Assembly (NCBI GenBank): GCA_025353765.1
Contig: JANXOD010000020.1
Span: 186,001-250,000, forward strand
Reading direction: 5' to 3'
Length of the DNA stretch: 64,000 bases
Source of the DNA: Sphingobacteriales bacterium
GTDB taxonomy: Bacteria > Bacteroidota > Bacteroidia > Sphingobacteriales > Sphingobacteriaceae
The translations under genes and the position numbers were made by a program. The notes under the pieces are model-generated. The model saw only the letters and a program-made list of their open reading frames with translations. It searched no databases and was not told the DNA's origin. Shown here piece after piece: positions 37,887-48,017 of this stretch (the stretch's first letter is position 1; each line of letters begins with the position of its first letter).

Positions 37887-38872
37887 TCTACTTGCAGATC
37901 AGGCTTATTTGACTTAATATTAGCATCCAATACGACTCTTTTTGTAACATTTACAGGTTGCGGAACTTTAACGTAATAGCCAGTGCCATCATAAATACGC
38001 TTTCGCGGATGAGACTGGCAAATTTCAGAACAAGCTCCATCTAGCTGCGTTCCACAATCATCACATTGGGTGAAATGTTCATTACATTCTGGGTTGGCAC
38101 AATTAATCATTTTGTCAGTAGTTTTGCCACAATTACGGCATTTAGATATCACTTCAGGATTTATAGAATTCACATCCACTGCCACACGATTATCAAATAC
38201 ATAGCATTTACCTTCAAAATCTTTTCCGCCAGCTTCTTTACCATATTTTATGATACCACCATGCAACTGATAAACTTCCGGAAAACCCTCATGGAGTAAC
38301 AATGCAGATGCTTTTTCGCATTTAATCCCACCTGTACAATAAGTAAGTATTTTTTTGTCTTTGTATTTAGCCAACTGGTTTATCATTTCCGGAAATTCAC
38401 GAAAATTTTCCATATCCAATGTGATGGCATTTTTAAATTTACCTATGGAATGCTCATAATTTGAACGTACATCTAGTATCACCACATCATCCCTGTCTTT
38501 CATTTTCAGGAAATCTTCGGGCTCTAAATGTATTCCTGTTTTTTGTTCGGGATTAATAATATGAGGATCGCGTAAGCCGGAATGAACAATTTCAGATTTA
38601 TAACGGCAGTGCATTTTAATAAAAGAAGGTTCTTTTACTTCATCAATTTTAAAATCTATTTTGGCGAAACGGGGATCATCCAGTAAGATTTCCATATATG
38701 TTTTACAGGATTCTGCTGTACCCGAAACAGTTCCGTTAAGGCCTTCATCAGCTACAATAATGCGCCCAACCAGATTTAAAGATTGACAGAATTTAAGATG
38801 ATCTGCAGCAAATTGATCTGCATTCGCTATAGTGCTATAACAATAATATAGCAGGGTTTGATATTTTTTCAT
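37883..38872 (-). CDS. trhO: tRNA uridine(34) hydroxylase (rhodanese family)
   Basis: 329 residues. TrhO hydroxylates U34 of certain tRNAs (ho5U). An N-terminal acylphosphatase-like part has IVADEGLNGTVSGT. The rhodanese domain follows, with VVILDVRSNYEHSIGKFKNA and the active-site Cys in TYCTGGIKCEKASALLLHEGF. The C-terminal Cys-rich segment (CRNCGKTTDKMINC, CNEHFTQCDDCG) is seen in many TrhO proteins. Length and order match the family. Confidence 0.94.
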   Translation of the reverse strand: MKKYQTLLYYCYSTIANADQFAADHLKFCQSLNLVGRIIVADEGLNGTVSGTAESCKTYMEILLDDPRFAKIDFKIDEVKEPSFIKMHCRYKSEIVHSGLRDPHIINPEQKTGIHLEPEDFLKMKDRDDVVILDVRSNYEHSIGKFKNAITLDMENFREFPEMINQLAKYKDKKILTYCTGGIKCEKASALLLHEGFPEVYQLHGGIIKYGKEAGGKDFEGKCYVFDNRVAVDVNSINPEVISKCRNCGKTTDKMINCANPECNEHFTQCDDCGTQLDGACSEICQSHPRKRIYDGTGYYVKVPQPVNVTKRVVLDANIKSNKPDLQVE

Positions 38873-38988
38873 AATTCATTGATACTGTTGCAAACAGCGT
38901 TTAATGCAAGCAAATATAAGGAATTGATTAAGAACTAAAATTCAATGAATAAATCTAAGCTGATATTTTTATTAATTTTAACAACAAA

Positions 38989-39264
38989 ATGGGCAAGAAA
39001 TTAGAATATACACAAGATGGAAGAGGCGGTAGTATAGTCTACCTGGATGGAGAAGTAAGCATTAAATTTAGTTATGAATTAGCTGCGCCACCCGGAATTA
39101 TTATCATATTTATTCCGAAGTGGCAGTATTGGGAAAGCCAGACAGGCTTACCATTAAAAGATCGGGATGAAATTCTCGAATTTGTTTGTAAACAAGTAAT
39201 TATTGATAAAGCTCGTGGTTATAGATATAGTATTGGAGAAGAAATAATTGATATTATAAAATAG
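38989..39264 (+). CDS. Small protein of unknown function
   Basis: 91 residues, no signal peptide or membrane helix. It begins MGKKLEYTQDGRGGSIVYLDG and has one hydrophobic strand (GIIIIFIPKWQYW). Real gene likely, because codon use resembles that of the neighbours, an ATG follows an A-rich leader, and no better frame overlaps it. No family recognised. Confidence 0.6.
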   Translation: MGKKLEYTQDGRGGSIVYLDGEVSIKFSYELAAPPGIIIIFIPKWQYWESQTGLPLKDRDEILEFVCKQVIIDKARGYRYSIGEEIIDIIK

Positions 39265-39350
39265 TAGTAAGGTGGTGATACTTTCTGTTTTCGTAGCCCT
39301 TTAGATTTACAATAACTATTAAAAATAGATTTGAAGTATTACATTTATAC

Positions 39351-40679
39351 ATGAATTCAGCCAAAACTTATTCTTACTTCATTCTTGTACTATGCTTTTT
39401 TAGTACTTCCTGCTTCTATAAATCTCCTAAAACAGGTGTAGCAGACGATTTAGATTACACCATTATCTGTCATACACCCAAAGGCGATTACTTAATCACT
39501 CATGAGGAAGTTTTTCAGGCTTCTTCTAAATCATCCGGACCAAAAGGCACATATATTTCCGGTTCAGCAGATTACCGATTTACTGTACGTAATTTACAAA
39601 CTGGTATTCAGGCAACAAGATTGGTAACAGGAGATCGGGAAAAAGATATGCTGCCATTAGGCTTCGATGGTAATCAATTGTGGTTTTATAGTGCTGATAA
39701 ATCCGTCGGCCTTCATGCCCGAAACCCGGGTACACTAGATATTACTATTACTCAAAAACAAATTGAGGAGGCAAATCCTTCATTTGCGGGTAAACTAAAT
39801 ACGCCGACCACTACTTATGATGCAAAAAAGTTTTATAGTTATGACCCGGTAAATAACCAAATAACTGTGCTTGATTTGCAAGGCAATTTATATGGGATTG
39901 ATCCTGCAACTTTACATGCTGTGCCTCTCATAAAAAAATCAGCGTTTTTACAATACTTACCAAGTGCATTTTCTACTTCTGCATATTTTGGAATAGTTAA
40001 AAGTGTTACTCTTAAAGGTGAATCTCGTATGCATATAGACGTTGATGGGATAAAAAGTGAAGAGAGCTATTTGAAAGGGCAAATATTATTGGAGCAAGAT
40101 CTAAATCGCTTATCCCATTTAAGTAAAAAAATGAGGGCAAATCTTGATGTTAGTAATCCATTCATTCCCGAGCATTCTAATTATGATCGTACTCGTCCAT
40201 TTGATCCTTCTATTACTTCTCCTAAAAATTATCATGAAACTCCTTATAAATATATACCAACTTCAAGTGAGCTTAAAGAGGATAGTTTGAGAAATGTTCA
40301 GAATGCGCTAAGAGATAAAACAGCTAAAGACTATAAGGCTCTTATTCCTATGAATAATATGGTTCTTGGCTGTGATTCTAACATTATTTATATCATACAT
40401 GCAAACAATCTAGCAGATACCAGCAGCCTTTTAATTTCCAAAATTAATACCAAAGGGAATAAATTTATAACCCAATGGACTACTCTGGTGCCAAAGATAT
40501 ATTTCAATCCTTCCGATGGTATTAAAAAAGATGATTTTGGGACATTAAAAGCGGGCAATCCTAAATTTAGATACGAGTGGTATGGAAAGGAAGGGAATGT
40601 ATTTATTGGCATTAAAATGTTATTTGCATTCGCACTAGATGATTCCACTGGTAAAATGCTTTGGAAACAGCAGTTATAA
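39351..40679 (+). CDS. Putative lipoprotein, possible beta-propeller
   Basis: 442 residues. YSYFILVLCFFSTSCF gives a lipoprotein signal with lipobox STSC. The body alternates short strands and turns (FTVRNLQTGIQATRL, DGNQLWFYSADKSVGLHARN, DPVNNQITVLDLQGNLYGID), like a beta-propeller or PQQ-like fold. The last strand, LDDSTGKMLWKQQL, resembles a PQQ-repeat motif. No enzyme motif is visible. It is followed by a terminator, so it is the end of its unit. Confidence 0.65.
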   Translation: MNSAKTYSYFILVLCFFSTSCFYKSPKTGVADDLDYTIICHTPKGDYLITHEEVFQASSKSSGPKGTYISGSADYRFTVRNLQTGIQATRLVTGDREKDMLPLGFDGNQLWFYSADKSVGLHARNPGTLDITITQKQIEEANPSFAGKLNTPTTTYDAKKFYSYDPVNNQITVLDLQGNLYGIDPATLHAVPLIKKSAFLQYLPSAFSTSAYFGIVKSVTLKGESRMHIDVDGIKSEESYLKGQILLEQDLNRLSHLSKKMRANLDVSNPFIPEHSNYDRTRPFDPSITSPKNYHETPYKYIPTSSELKEDSLRNVQNALRDKTAKDYKALIPMNNMVLGCDSNIIYIIHANNLADTSSLLISKINTKGNKFITQWTTLVPKIYFNPSDGIKKDDFGTLKAGNPKFRYEWYGKEGNVFIGIKMLFAFALDDSTGKMLWKQQL

Positions 40680-40742
40680 TTAGAACTAATATATCAGTAA
40701 GACTATAATGGTTTAATAACTGTATCAGGCATTGAATATACT

Positions 40743-40776
40743 AAAACCTCATTCAATCCTTGAGGTTTTATTTTTT
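40743..40776 (+). terminator. Rho-independent terminator
   Basis: A 9-bp stem AAAACCTCA/TGAGGTTTT with a 9-nt loop, followed by ATTTTTT. It closes the propeller-like lipoprotein gene. Confidence 0.8.
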
Positions 40777-40925
40777 AGAGATGATTTAGAGCTTTTGACG
40801 CCCCCCAATTGTTTGTAAAAAAGCTGAGTTATAGTAGGTTTATTAATTCTAATTTATGGAATATCCTCGGCTTGATCATCACATACATAAGTTTCCAGTT
40901 TTTCATTTAAACTTAAACCAATTGT

Positions 40926-41507
40926 ATGCTTAAAAAAAAATTGACTATTATCTTATTTTCTACCTTTTCCTTTCCTTTTTATTCATTTTCTTCTTGCGAG
41001 CAAGCCAACAGGAATAATTCCTTAATTACAAAAGAGACCCTACAACTACCTAAAAAGCATCTTTATTACCATAGTAAATCGATCAGCATTTGTGTGGATA
41101 ACGTTTTATATGAAACGCCCAACTCATCCAATTTCTGGTTGCGTTTTACTATTCAAAATCATACATCTAAACATTCCATTGCCTATTTTGATTTAAAAGA
41201 CCCACATAGACATATTTACCCTAACCAATGGGGAATTTATACCCGTAATAAGCTAAAGGATATAGATGAAATACAAATTACTCCGCTGTCAATAGACAGC
41301 TTTAAAACTCCGGATAAACAAGATGTCCTGATTTCTCAAACAACTAACAAAACACACTATTTTAGGAATCGTTGGGAAAATATTACGTGTGATGATAAAG
41401 GATCAGTTAATCGGCAATTGGTATTGTCTTATCCGGTTTCCTATAGAAATCTGCCTTCGGATTGCAATAAAAAATTAATTTTCAGAAATCAAAGTAGAGC
41501 AATGTAG
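40926..41507 (+). CDS. Secreted or lipid-anchored protein of unknown function
   Basis: 193 residues. A basic, hydrophobic start (MLKKKLTIILFSTFSFPFYS) leads to FSSCEQ, a possible lipobox. The mature part contains an NFWLRFTIQNHTSKHSIAYF strand and HRHIYPNQWGIYTRN, suggesting a beta-sandwich, but no family is recognised. It precedes the alpha-2-macroglobulin gene by 73 bp and could be co-expressed with it. Confidence 0.6.
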   Translation: MLKKKLTIILFSTFSFPFYSFSSCEQANRNNSLITKETLQLPKKHLYYHSKSISICVDNVLYETPNSSNFWLRFTIQNHTSKHSIAYFDLKDPHRHIYPNQWGIYTRNKLKDIDEIQITPLSIDSFKTPDKQDVLISQTTNKTHYFRNRWENITCDDKGSVNRQLVLSYPVSYRNLPSDCNKKLIFRNQSRAM

Positions 41508-41580
41508 TCTGTATTAATCGAAATAATAATCTTAAAATTGTACAACAATACTAGAATAAACTTTTCGCAAACCTTTTATC

Positions 41581-44500
41581 ATGAAGAAAATCACAGTTCT
41601 ATTACTCATTATACTTTGCTTTGGAATATCCTTTTACCTATTCAGTCAAAATAATAAAAAAGCCATGCTCCATTACCCGGAAGACACCTATAAACAAGCT
41701 TGGGAAAAAGTGAAAGACTACGAAAACCAAGGCTTACCAAAATCAGCTTTAGAAGAAGTAAATACCATTTACAAAAAAGCTAAAAAAGAAAACAACCCTG
41801 GGCAGTTAGTCAAAGCCGTGATCCATAAGCTAAAATTTATGTCTGCAACAGAAGAAGATGCTTTAGCTAAAAGCCTGGAAGAACTACGAATAGAGGCCGA
41901 ACAATCCAAGTTTCCGGTGAAACCTATTTTACATTCCATGTTGGCCGAAATGTATTGGAAATACTATGAACAAAACCAATGGTATATTTTGCAGCGGTCT
42001 ACAACCGAAAATTTTAAACAAGATGATATCCGTACTTGGGATGTAAAAAAATTGGTAGAGCAGACGGTTATACAATACCAAGCCTCTTTGGCAAATGCAG
42101 ATAGTTTACAACTAACTTCTATTGATATTTACGATGCTGTTTTAAACACTGAAAATGCATCCGTTCCAGATGGCCGTGTTTTTCGTCCTACTTTATATGA
42201 TTTTTTGGCACATCGTGCTTCAGATTTCTTTACAAGCAGCGAACCACAAATAGCAAAGCCTGGAGATGATTTTTTAATAAATAAAAATAGCATATTTTAC
42301 GATTTATCAAATCCATATCCTGATAAGGGGGAAAACGGATATTTTAATTCAGCAGAGGACTTTATTAATTGTAAGATTAGTGCCGTTGAGGTAAATAAAA
42401 ATGGATCGCATGTTATTCAAAAGCCCGACTCTACTTATGCCCTCTCCTTTAAATATAATGCCATTACTATTTTACAGGATTTGCTTCGCTTCCATAACAA
42501 AGACAAGACCCCTGACGCTTTGGTATATGTGGATTTAAAACGCTTGTCTTTTGTGTATCAAAACTATGTAGGTGAAGAAAAAGATAGTCTCTATTTAAAT
42601 GCCCTACAAAAATTAGAGCAAGAATATAGCAAAGAAGCTATCTCTACCGAAGTGAGTTATCAAATTGCTTTTTATTATTACGGCCAAAGCCGGAAATATA
42701 ATCCCTTAAACTTAGAAGATAATAAATGGGATGCTAAAAAGGGGCTTCAACTTTGCGAAGAAGCTATTCAACGTTTCCCCAATTCGACCGGAGCCAAAAA
42801 CTGCCAAAGTTTGCAATCATCTATTCAACAAAAAACTCTGAATTTAAAACTAGAAGATGTTAACCTCCCTGATCAACCTTTCCGTACTTTAGTTACCTAT
42901 CAAAATCTAAATAAAATTTATTTTAGAGTAATTAAAACTAACTCTAATGAGTTAGATAATCTAAAAAAGGAATATTATAGAAAAACGCAAAATGGCAGTT
43001 ACGATATAGATTATGATCAATTTCTGCTAGATTTTTATGTTAAAAAACAAGCCGTCCAACAATTTACTTCGCAACTTCCAGATGATAAAGATTATCAACA
43101 ACATAAAACAGAACTTGAACTCCCTGCTCTAGCTGTAGGCGAATATCTCATTCTTTCTGCTACCGACCCTACATTTACCTACCAAAAACAAGCCGTTTCT
43201 TTTGCATTTACTACTATTTCCAATTTAAGTTACATACATCGAAGCAAAGGAAAAAGCTTGGATTTTTATATCCTGAATCGCAAAACTGGCGAACCTATGC
43301 AGGGAGTAAAAGCCGAGTTGCATGAGGAGAGATATAATTATAATAATCGTTATTCTGAATATAGTTATCCTGTTGCTGCATCTTATATTTCCGATAAAGA
43401 AGGCTATTTTAATATCCCACCTTCTAAAAAAGGCAGAAGTTTTTACCTGGAATTATCTTATCAAAATGATAAGTTATATACTCTAATGTCTGAAAATAGT
43501 GAAAACCAAGGTGGCAATAGCTACAAATATGTACCATTTCAGCAAGGCGAAGATTATGAAACTCCTGCGCAAACCTATACACAAACCTTCCTTTTTACAG
43601 ATCGGGCTATTTACCGCCCGGGACAAATCGTTTACTTTAAAGGCATTGTATTAGATAAAAATAACGCGAAAGAGCAAGCCAAAATCAAAGTTAATTATCC
43701 GGAAACGGTAACGTTATATGATGTTAACGGACAACAGGTAGCGCATTTAGATCTGACCACCAATGAATATGGCTCTTATAGTGGTAGTTTTACCGCTCCG
43801 TCGGGTGGTTTAAACGGGCAGATGTTCATTCAAACCAATCATGGGTCTGTCTATTTTTCTGTAGAAGATTACAAACGGCCAAAGTTCGAAGTTAAGATTG
43901 TAAATCCTAAAGGGATCTATCGTTTAAATGACAGCGTATTAGTTACAGGTAAAGCTATGGCTTATTCAGGCGCCAATATTGATGGTGCTGCCGTAAGTTA
44001 TCGGGTAGTGCGTACTGCTAATTTCCCTTTTTGGTGGTATTGTTTACGAGGCTATTATCCCTCTTCGCCCCAGGTAGAAATTACTAATGGCATAAGCACT
44101 ACTGATGAAAATGGTGAATTTAAAATTAATTTTACTGCCTTACCCGATTTAACCGTTCCGGCAGCATCACAACCCACTTTTACTTACCAGGTTATAGCTG
44201 ATGTAACCGATCTGAATGGAGAAACCCATAGTAGTTCGCAATATGTGCCTATAGGTTATACCGCTTTGCAGATCAACACTGATATTCCGGAACAGGTAAA
44301 TAATACAGATAAAAATGAGTTTGCTATTCATACCAGCAATTTAAGTGGAGAGTTTGAAGCTTTAAAAGGAACCATCTCCATACATAAACTAAAAAACCCT
44401 GATAAAGCATTTAGAACACGGCTATGGGAACGGCCAGATAAGTTTACATTAAGTAAAGACGAATTTTATAAAGCTTTCCCTAATGATCTGTATGATGATG

Positions 44501-47500
44501 AGGATAATTTCTTTAAATGGGAAAAAGAGAAAGAAGTTTTAAGATTATCTATGGATACAGAGAAAGAAAAAATGCTTTCTCTTAAAGACATCAAAAATTG
44601 GCCGCAGGGAAAATATGTATTGGAAATTACTGCTAAAGATAAATATGGGGCAGAAATAAAGGAGGTGAAATACTTCACGGTTTTTGATGGATTAATGGCT
44701 GTGGATAGGATGAAAGTTAGCGAAACTCCCAATATTCCATTACCTGCTATTGACTGGTTTAATCCCATAAAAACTACTGTGGAGCCTAATGAGACTGCTA
44801 AGATCTTAGTTGGCTCTTCCGAATCTGTTAAGGTATTGTATGAAATAGAACAGCAAGGTAAAATCATACAAAAAGAATGGCTAAAGTTGGCGGGAGGTCA
44901 ACATCTGTTAAGTATTCCGATTAAAGAAGAATATCGCGGAAATTTGGGGATTCATTATATTTTTATTAAAAACAATCGCCTGTATACACATGATGCAGTT
45001 ATTACAGTTCCTTACACCAATAAGCAACTGGATATTACGTTTGAAACCTTCCGAAATAAATTACTTCCCGGCGAAAAAGAAGAGTGGAAACTTTTAATTA
45101 AAGGAAAGAATGGAGAGAAACTAGCTGCCGAAATGCTGGCCACACTATATGATGCATCATTGGATGCTTTCCGTCCTAATAATTGGAACTTTAATATTTA
45201 TAACAGTTATTATAACCAGTTAAACTGGGAGGCTAGTACTGCCTTTACTTCTTCCAATTTCAGGCAGTATGATAAAGACTGGAATACTTCTGTAAGCGGA
45301 TTTTCTTATAGTTATGATTACCTCAACTGGTTTGATTATCCGTTTTATCAATATTTTGCTAATCGTGAGGGCGCATTTGGCGGTTCAGATGCATCTAAAG
45401 TTGGATATCAATTAGACGAAACTGTCGTTACAACAAGAAGTAGTGCCAAGTCAGTACAACAAGCTCCTTCATCACCAGAAACAAAATTTTTTAAAGATGA
45501 TGCATTAAAAAAGCCTATAGTACTAAGGGGGCAGGCTGCAGGTATTACTACTGAACCCAATGGGCTATCTGGAGATTTGGCCGGTGTACAAACCCGTAAA
45601 AACTTTAATGAAACGGCTTTCTTTTATCCGCATTTGCGTACTAATGAAAAAGGAGAAATTATCATTGCCTTTACCATTCCGGAAGCTTTAACCAAGTGGA
45701 AAATGATGGGTTTGGCGCATACTAAAGATTTAAAATACGGTTTCACTCAAAATGAATTAGTAACTCAAAAAGATTTAATAATGGTACCTAATGCACCTCG
45801 CTTTTTCCGCGAAGGCGACCAAATTTCTTTTACAACTAAGATCACCAATCTTTCAGATAAAGATTTGAATGGCGAAACCCAATTGGAATTGTTTGATGCC
45901 TTAACCATGAAACCTTTGGAGGTAATAAAAGGAACTGGTTCTTATATGTATCATATAGGCGATATAGAAACTTCCAAGGAGTTTCCTATATTGAAATCAG
46001 CTGCTCAACAATCCTTCCAAACTAAAAAAGGCCAAAGTACCTTAGTGAGTTGGAATTTGCAAATCCCGGAAGGTGTACAAGCTATTACTTATAAAGTGAT
46101 AGCTAAAGCAGGTAATTTTTCGGATGGTGAAGAAATGGCGGTTCCGGTATTAACCAACCGGATGCTGGTTACCGAAACGCTTCCTCTTTCTGTTCGGGGA
46201 AACCAGCCTAAAACCTTTATGCTGGATAAACTGATCAACAACAAATCTACCACGTTGCGTAACCATAAACTTACTTTAGAATATAGTTCTAACCCGGCAT
46301 GGTATGCCGTGCAGGCCTTGCCTTATTTAATGGAATATCCATACGAATGTGCTGAGCAAACTTTTAACCGTTTTTATGCCAATAGCTTAGCAGCGCATGT
46401 AAGTAACTCTAATCCGAAATTGAAACAGGTTTTTGATTCCTGGAAAAATTACCAGCCAGAAGCTCTGCTTTCTAATTTGGAAAAGAACCAGGAATTAAAA
46501 TCATTACTGTTGGAAGAAACTCCCTGGGTACGCGATGCGCAAAATGAATCGGAACGCAAAAAACGAATCGCCTTATTGTTCGACCTGAATAAAATGGCCG
46601 ATGAATTACAGCGTGCTTTAAACAAACTGATTAAAATGCAAGCTTCCAATGGTGCCTGGGCTTGGTTTGAGGGTATGCCCGAAGACCGATATATGACGCA
46701 ATACATCGTAAGCGGCTTGGGACATCTGGATCATTTGGGCGTAAAAAGTTTGCGTACAGATCAGAAAACTTGGGGTATGACTAGAAAAGCTGTTTTATGG
46801 TTGGATTATCAGATACAAAAAGATTATCAGGAAATTTTAAGAGAAGAAAAAAAGGGGCATGCCAAGCTTTCTGATAATCATCTCAGCAATGAAATTATTC
46901 AATACTTCTATGCCCGCAGTTATTTTAAAGATGTAACTGTTGATGAAGATAACCAAAAAGCCTTTGCCTATTTTAAAGGGCAGTTAGGAACTTATTGGAA
47001 AAGTTATTTAACCAGTACGGATAAGTATACCGAAGGGATGATCGCTTTAGCTATGCACCGTTACGGATACATTAATGAACCGCAAGCCATTGTAAAATCC
47101 CTTAAGCAATATGCCTTAACATCCGATGAAATGGGCATGTACTGGAAAGAAAATGTGTGGGGATATTATTGGTACCAGGCTCCTATTGAAACCCAGGCTT
47201 TAATGATTGAAGTATTTGATGAGGTAGCTCAGGATCAAAAAGCGGTGGATGAATTGAAAGTATGGCTTCTCAAACAGAAGCAAACCCAGGATTGGAAAAC
47301 CACTAAAGCCACTGCCGAAGCCTGTTATGCTCTTCTTTTAAGAGGTGATGACTGGTTAAATAATAGCAATCTGGTTGATATTACGATAGGTAGTCAAAAA
47401 ATAGATGTTAAACAAATGGGGGCCGAAGCCGGAACCGGTTATATTAAAACTTCCTGGAGCGGTAGCGAAATTAAACCAGAAATGGGCAAAATTACCGTTA

Positions 47501-48012
47501 CACCATCCACCACACAAAAAGGAGGCGTAAGTTGGGGAGCGCTTTACTGGCAATATTTTGAGCAGTTGGATAAAATCACTCCTTCTAAAACTTCTTTGCA
47601 GTTAAAGAAACAATTGTTTTTACAAAAGAATACTCCAAGCGGACCGGTGATTGTGCCAATAGATGAGAAAACAGCTTTAAAACCGGGAGATAAGGTGAAA
47701 GTACGTATAGAGCTTCGTGCAGATCGCAATATGGAATATGTTCACCTTAAAGATATGCGTGCTTCCTGTTTTGAACCACTGAATGTGATTTCGCAATATA
47801 AATGGCAGGATGGTTTAGGCTATTATGAAAGTACCCGCGATGCCGCTACCAATTTCTTTTTCGGCTATCTGCCTAAAGGCACTTATGTATTTGAGTACCC
47901 TTTGTATGTAACCCATAAAGGCAATTTCTCCAATGGCATTACTACTATTCAGTGCATGTATGCTCCTGAGTTTAGCAGCCATTCGGAAGGAATCAGAGTA
48001 CAGGTAAAATAA
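41581..48012 (+). CDS. Bacterial alpha-2-macroglobulin family protein
   Basis: 2143 residues. The hydrophobic start (ITVLLLIILCFGISFYLF) is a signal or anchor. An N-terminal helical region (about 30-420) is typical of Bacteroidota members. MG2/MG3 domains carry FLFTDRAIYRPGQIVYFKGI and DYKRPKFEVKI. The A2M core segment starts at NFNETAFFYPHLRTNEKGEI, and the thioester motif CAEQ (Cys about residue 1590, in YPYECAEQTFNRFYA) is intact. These proteins trap attacking proteases in the periplasm or at the surface. A Ser/Gly-rich insertion at about 1275-1345 looks like a miniature TonB plug. Penicillin-binding protein 1C, the usual partner gene, is not adjacent. Confidence 0.93.
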   Translation: MKKITVLLLIILCFGISFYLFSQNNKKAMLHYPEDTYKQAWEKVKDYENQGLPKSALEEVNTIYKKAKKENNPGQLVKAVIHKLKFMSATEEDALAKSLEELRIEAEQSKFPVKPILHSMLAEMYWKYYEQNQWYILQRSTTENFKQDDIRTWDVKKLVEQTVIQYQASLANADSLQLTSIDIYDAVLNTENASVPDGRVFRPTLYDFLAHRASDFFTSSEPQIAKPGDDFLINKNSIFYDLSNPYPDKGENGYFNSAEDFINCKISAVEVNKNGSHVIQKPDSTYALSFKYNAITILQDLLRFHNKDKTPDALVYVDLKRLSFVYQNYVGEEKDSLYLNALQKLEQEYSKEAISTEVSYQIAFYYYGQSRKYNPLNLEDNKWDAKKGLQLCEEAIQRFPNSTGAKNCQSLQSSIQQKTLNLKLEDVNLPDQPFRTLVTYQNLNKIYFRVIKTNSNELDNLKKEYYRKTQNGSYDIDYDQFLLDFYVKKQAVQQFTSQLPDDKDYQQHKTELELPALAVGEYLILSATDPTFTYQKQAVSFAFTTISNLSYIHRSKGKSLDFYILNRKTGEPMQGVKAELHEERYNYNNRYSEYSYPVAASYISDKEGYFNIPPSKKGRSFYLELSYQNDKLYTLMSENSENQGGNSYKYVPFQQGEDYETPAQTYTQTFLFTDRAIYRPGQIVYFKGIVLDKNNAKEQAKIKVNYPETVTLYDVNGQQVAHLDLTTNEYGSYSGSFTAPSGGLNGQMFIQTNHGSVYFSVEDYKRPKFEVKIVNPKGIYRLNDSVLVTGKAMAYSGANIDGAAVSYRVVRTANFPFWWYCLRGYYPSSPQVEITNGISTTDENGEFKINFTALPDLTVPAASQPTFTYQVIADVTDLNGETHSSSQYVPIGYTALQINTDIPEQVNNTDKNEFAIHTSNLSGEFEALKGTISIHKLKNPDKAFRTRLWERPDKFTLSKDEFYKAFPNDLYDDEDNFFKWEKEKEVLRLSMDTEKEKMLSLKDIKNWPQGKYVLEITAKDKYGAEIKEVKYFTVFDGLMAVDRMKVSETPNIPLPAIDWFNPIKTTVEPNETAKILVGSSESVKVLYEIEQQGKIIQKEWLKLAGGQHLLSIPIKEEYRGNLGIHYIFIKNNRLYTHDAVITVPYTNKQLDITFETFRNKLLPGEKEEWKLLIKGKNGEKLAAEMLATLYDASLDAFRPNNWNFNIYNSYYNQLNWEASTAFTSSNFRQYDKDWNTSVSGFSYSYDYLNWFDYPFYQYFANREGAFGGSDASKVGYQLDETVVTTRSSAKSVQQAPSSPETKFFKDDALKKPIVLRGQAAGITTEPNGLSGDLAGVQTRKNFNETAFFYPHLRTNEKGEIIIAFTIPEALTKWKMMGLAHTKDLKYGFTQNELVTQKDLIMVPNAPRFFREGDQISFTTKITNLSDKDLNGETQLELFDALTMKPLEVIKGTGSYMYHIGDIETSKEFPILKSAAQQSFQTKKGQSTLVSWNLQIPEGVQAITYKVIAKAGNFSDGEEMAVPVLTNRMLVTETLPLSVRGNQPKTFMLDKLINNKSTTLRNHKLTLEYSSNPAWYAVQALPYLMEYPYECAEQTFNRFYANSLAAHVSNSNPKLKQVFDSWKNYQPEALLSNLEKNQELKSLLLEETPWVRDAQNESERKKRIALLFDLNKMADELQRALNKLIKMQASNGAWAWFEGMPEDRYMTQYIVSGLGHLDHLGVKSLRTDQKTWGMTRKAVLWLDYQIQKDYQEILREEKKGHAKLSDNHLSNEIIQYFYARSYFKDVTVDEDNQKAFAYFKGQLGTYWKSYLTSTDKYTEGMIALAMHRYGYINEPQAIVKSLKQYALTSDEMGMYWKENVWGYYWYQAPIETQALMIEVFDEVAQDQKAVDELKVWLLKQKQTQDWKTTKATAEACYALLLRGDDWLNNSNLVDITIGSQKIDVKQMGAEAGTGYIKTSWSGSEIKPEMGKITVTPSTTQKGGVSWGALYWQYFEQLDKITPSKTSLQLKKQLFLQKNTPSGPVIVPIDEKTALKPGDKVKVRIELRADRNMEYVHLKDMRASCFEPLNVISQYKWQDGLGYYESTRDAATNFFFGYLPKGTYVFEYPLYVTHKGNFSNGITTIQCMYAPEFSSHSEGIRVQVK

Positions 48013-48017
48013 AAAAC

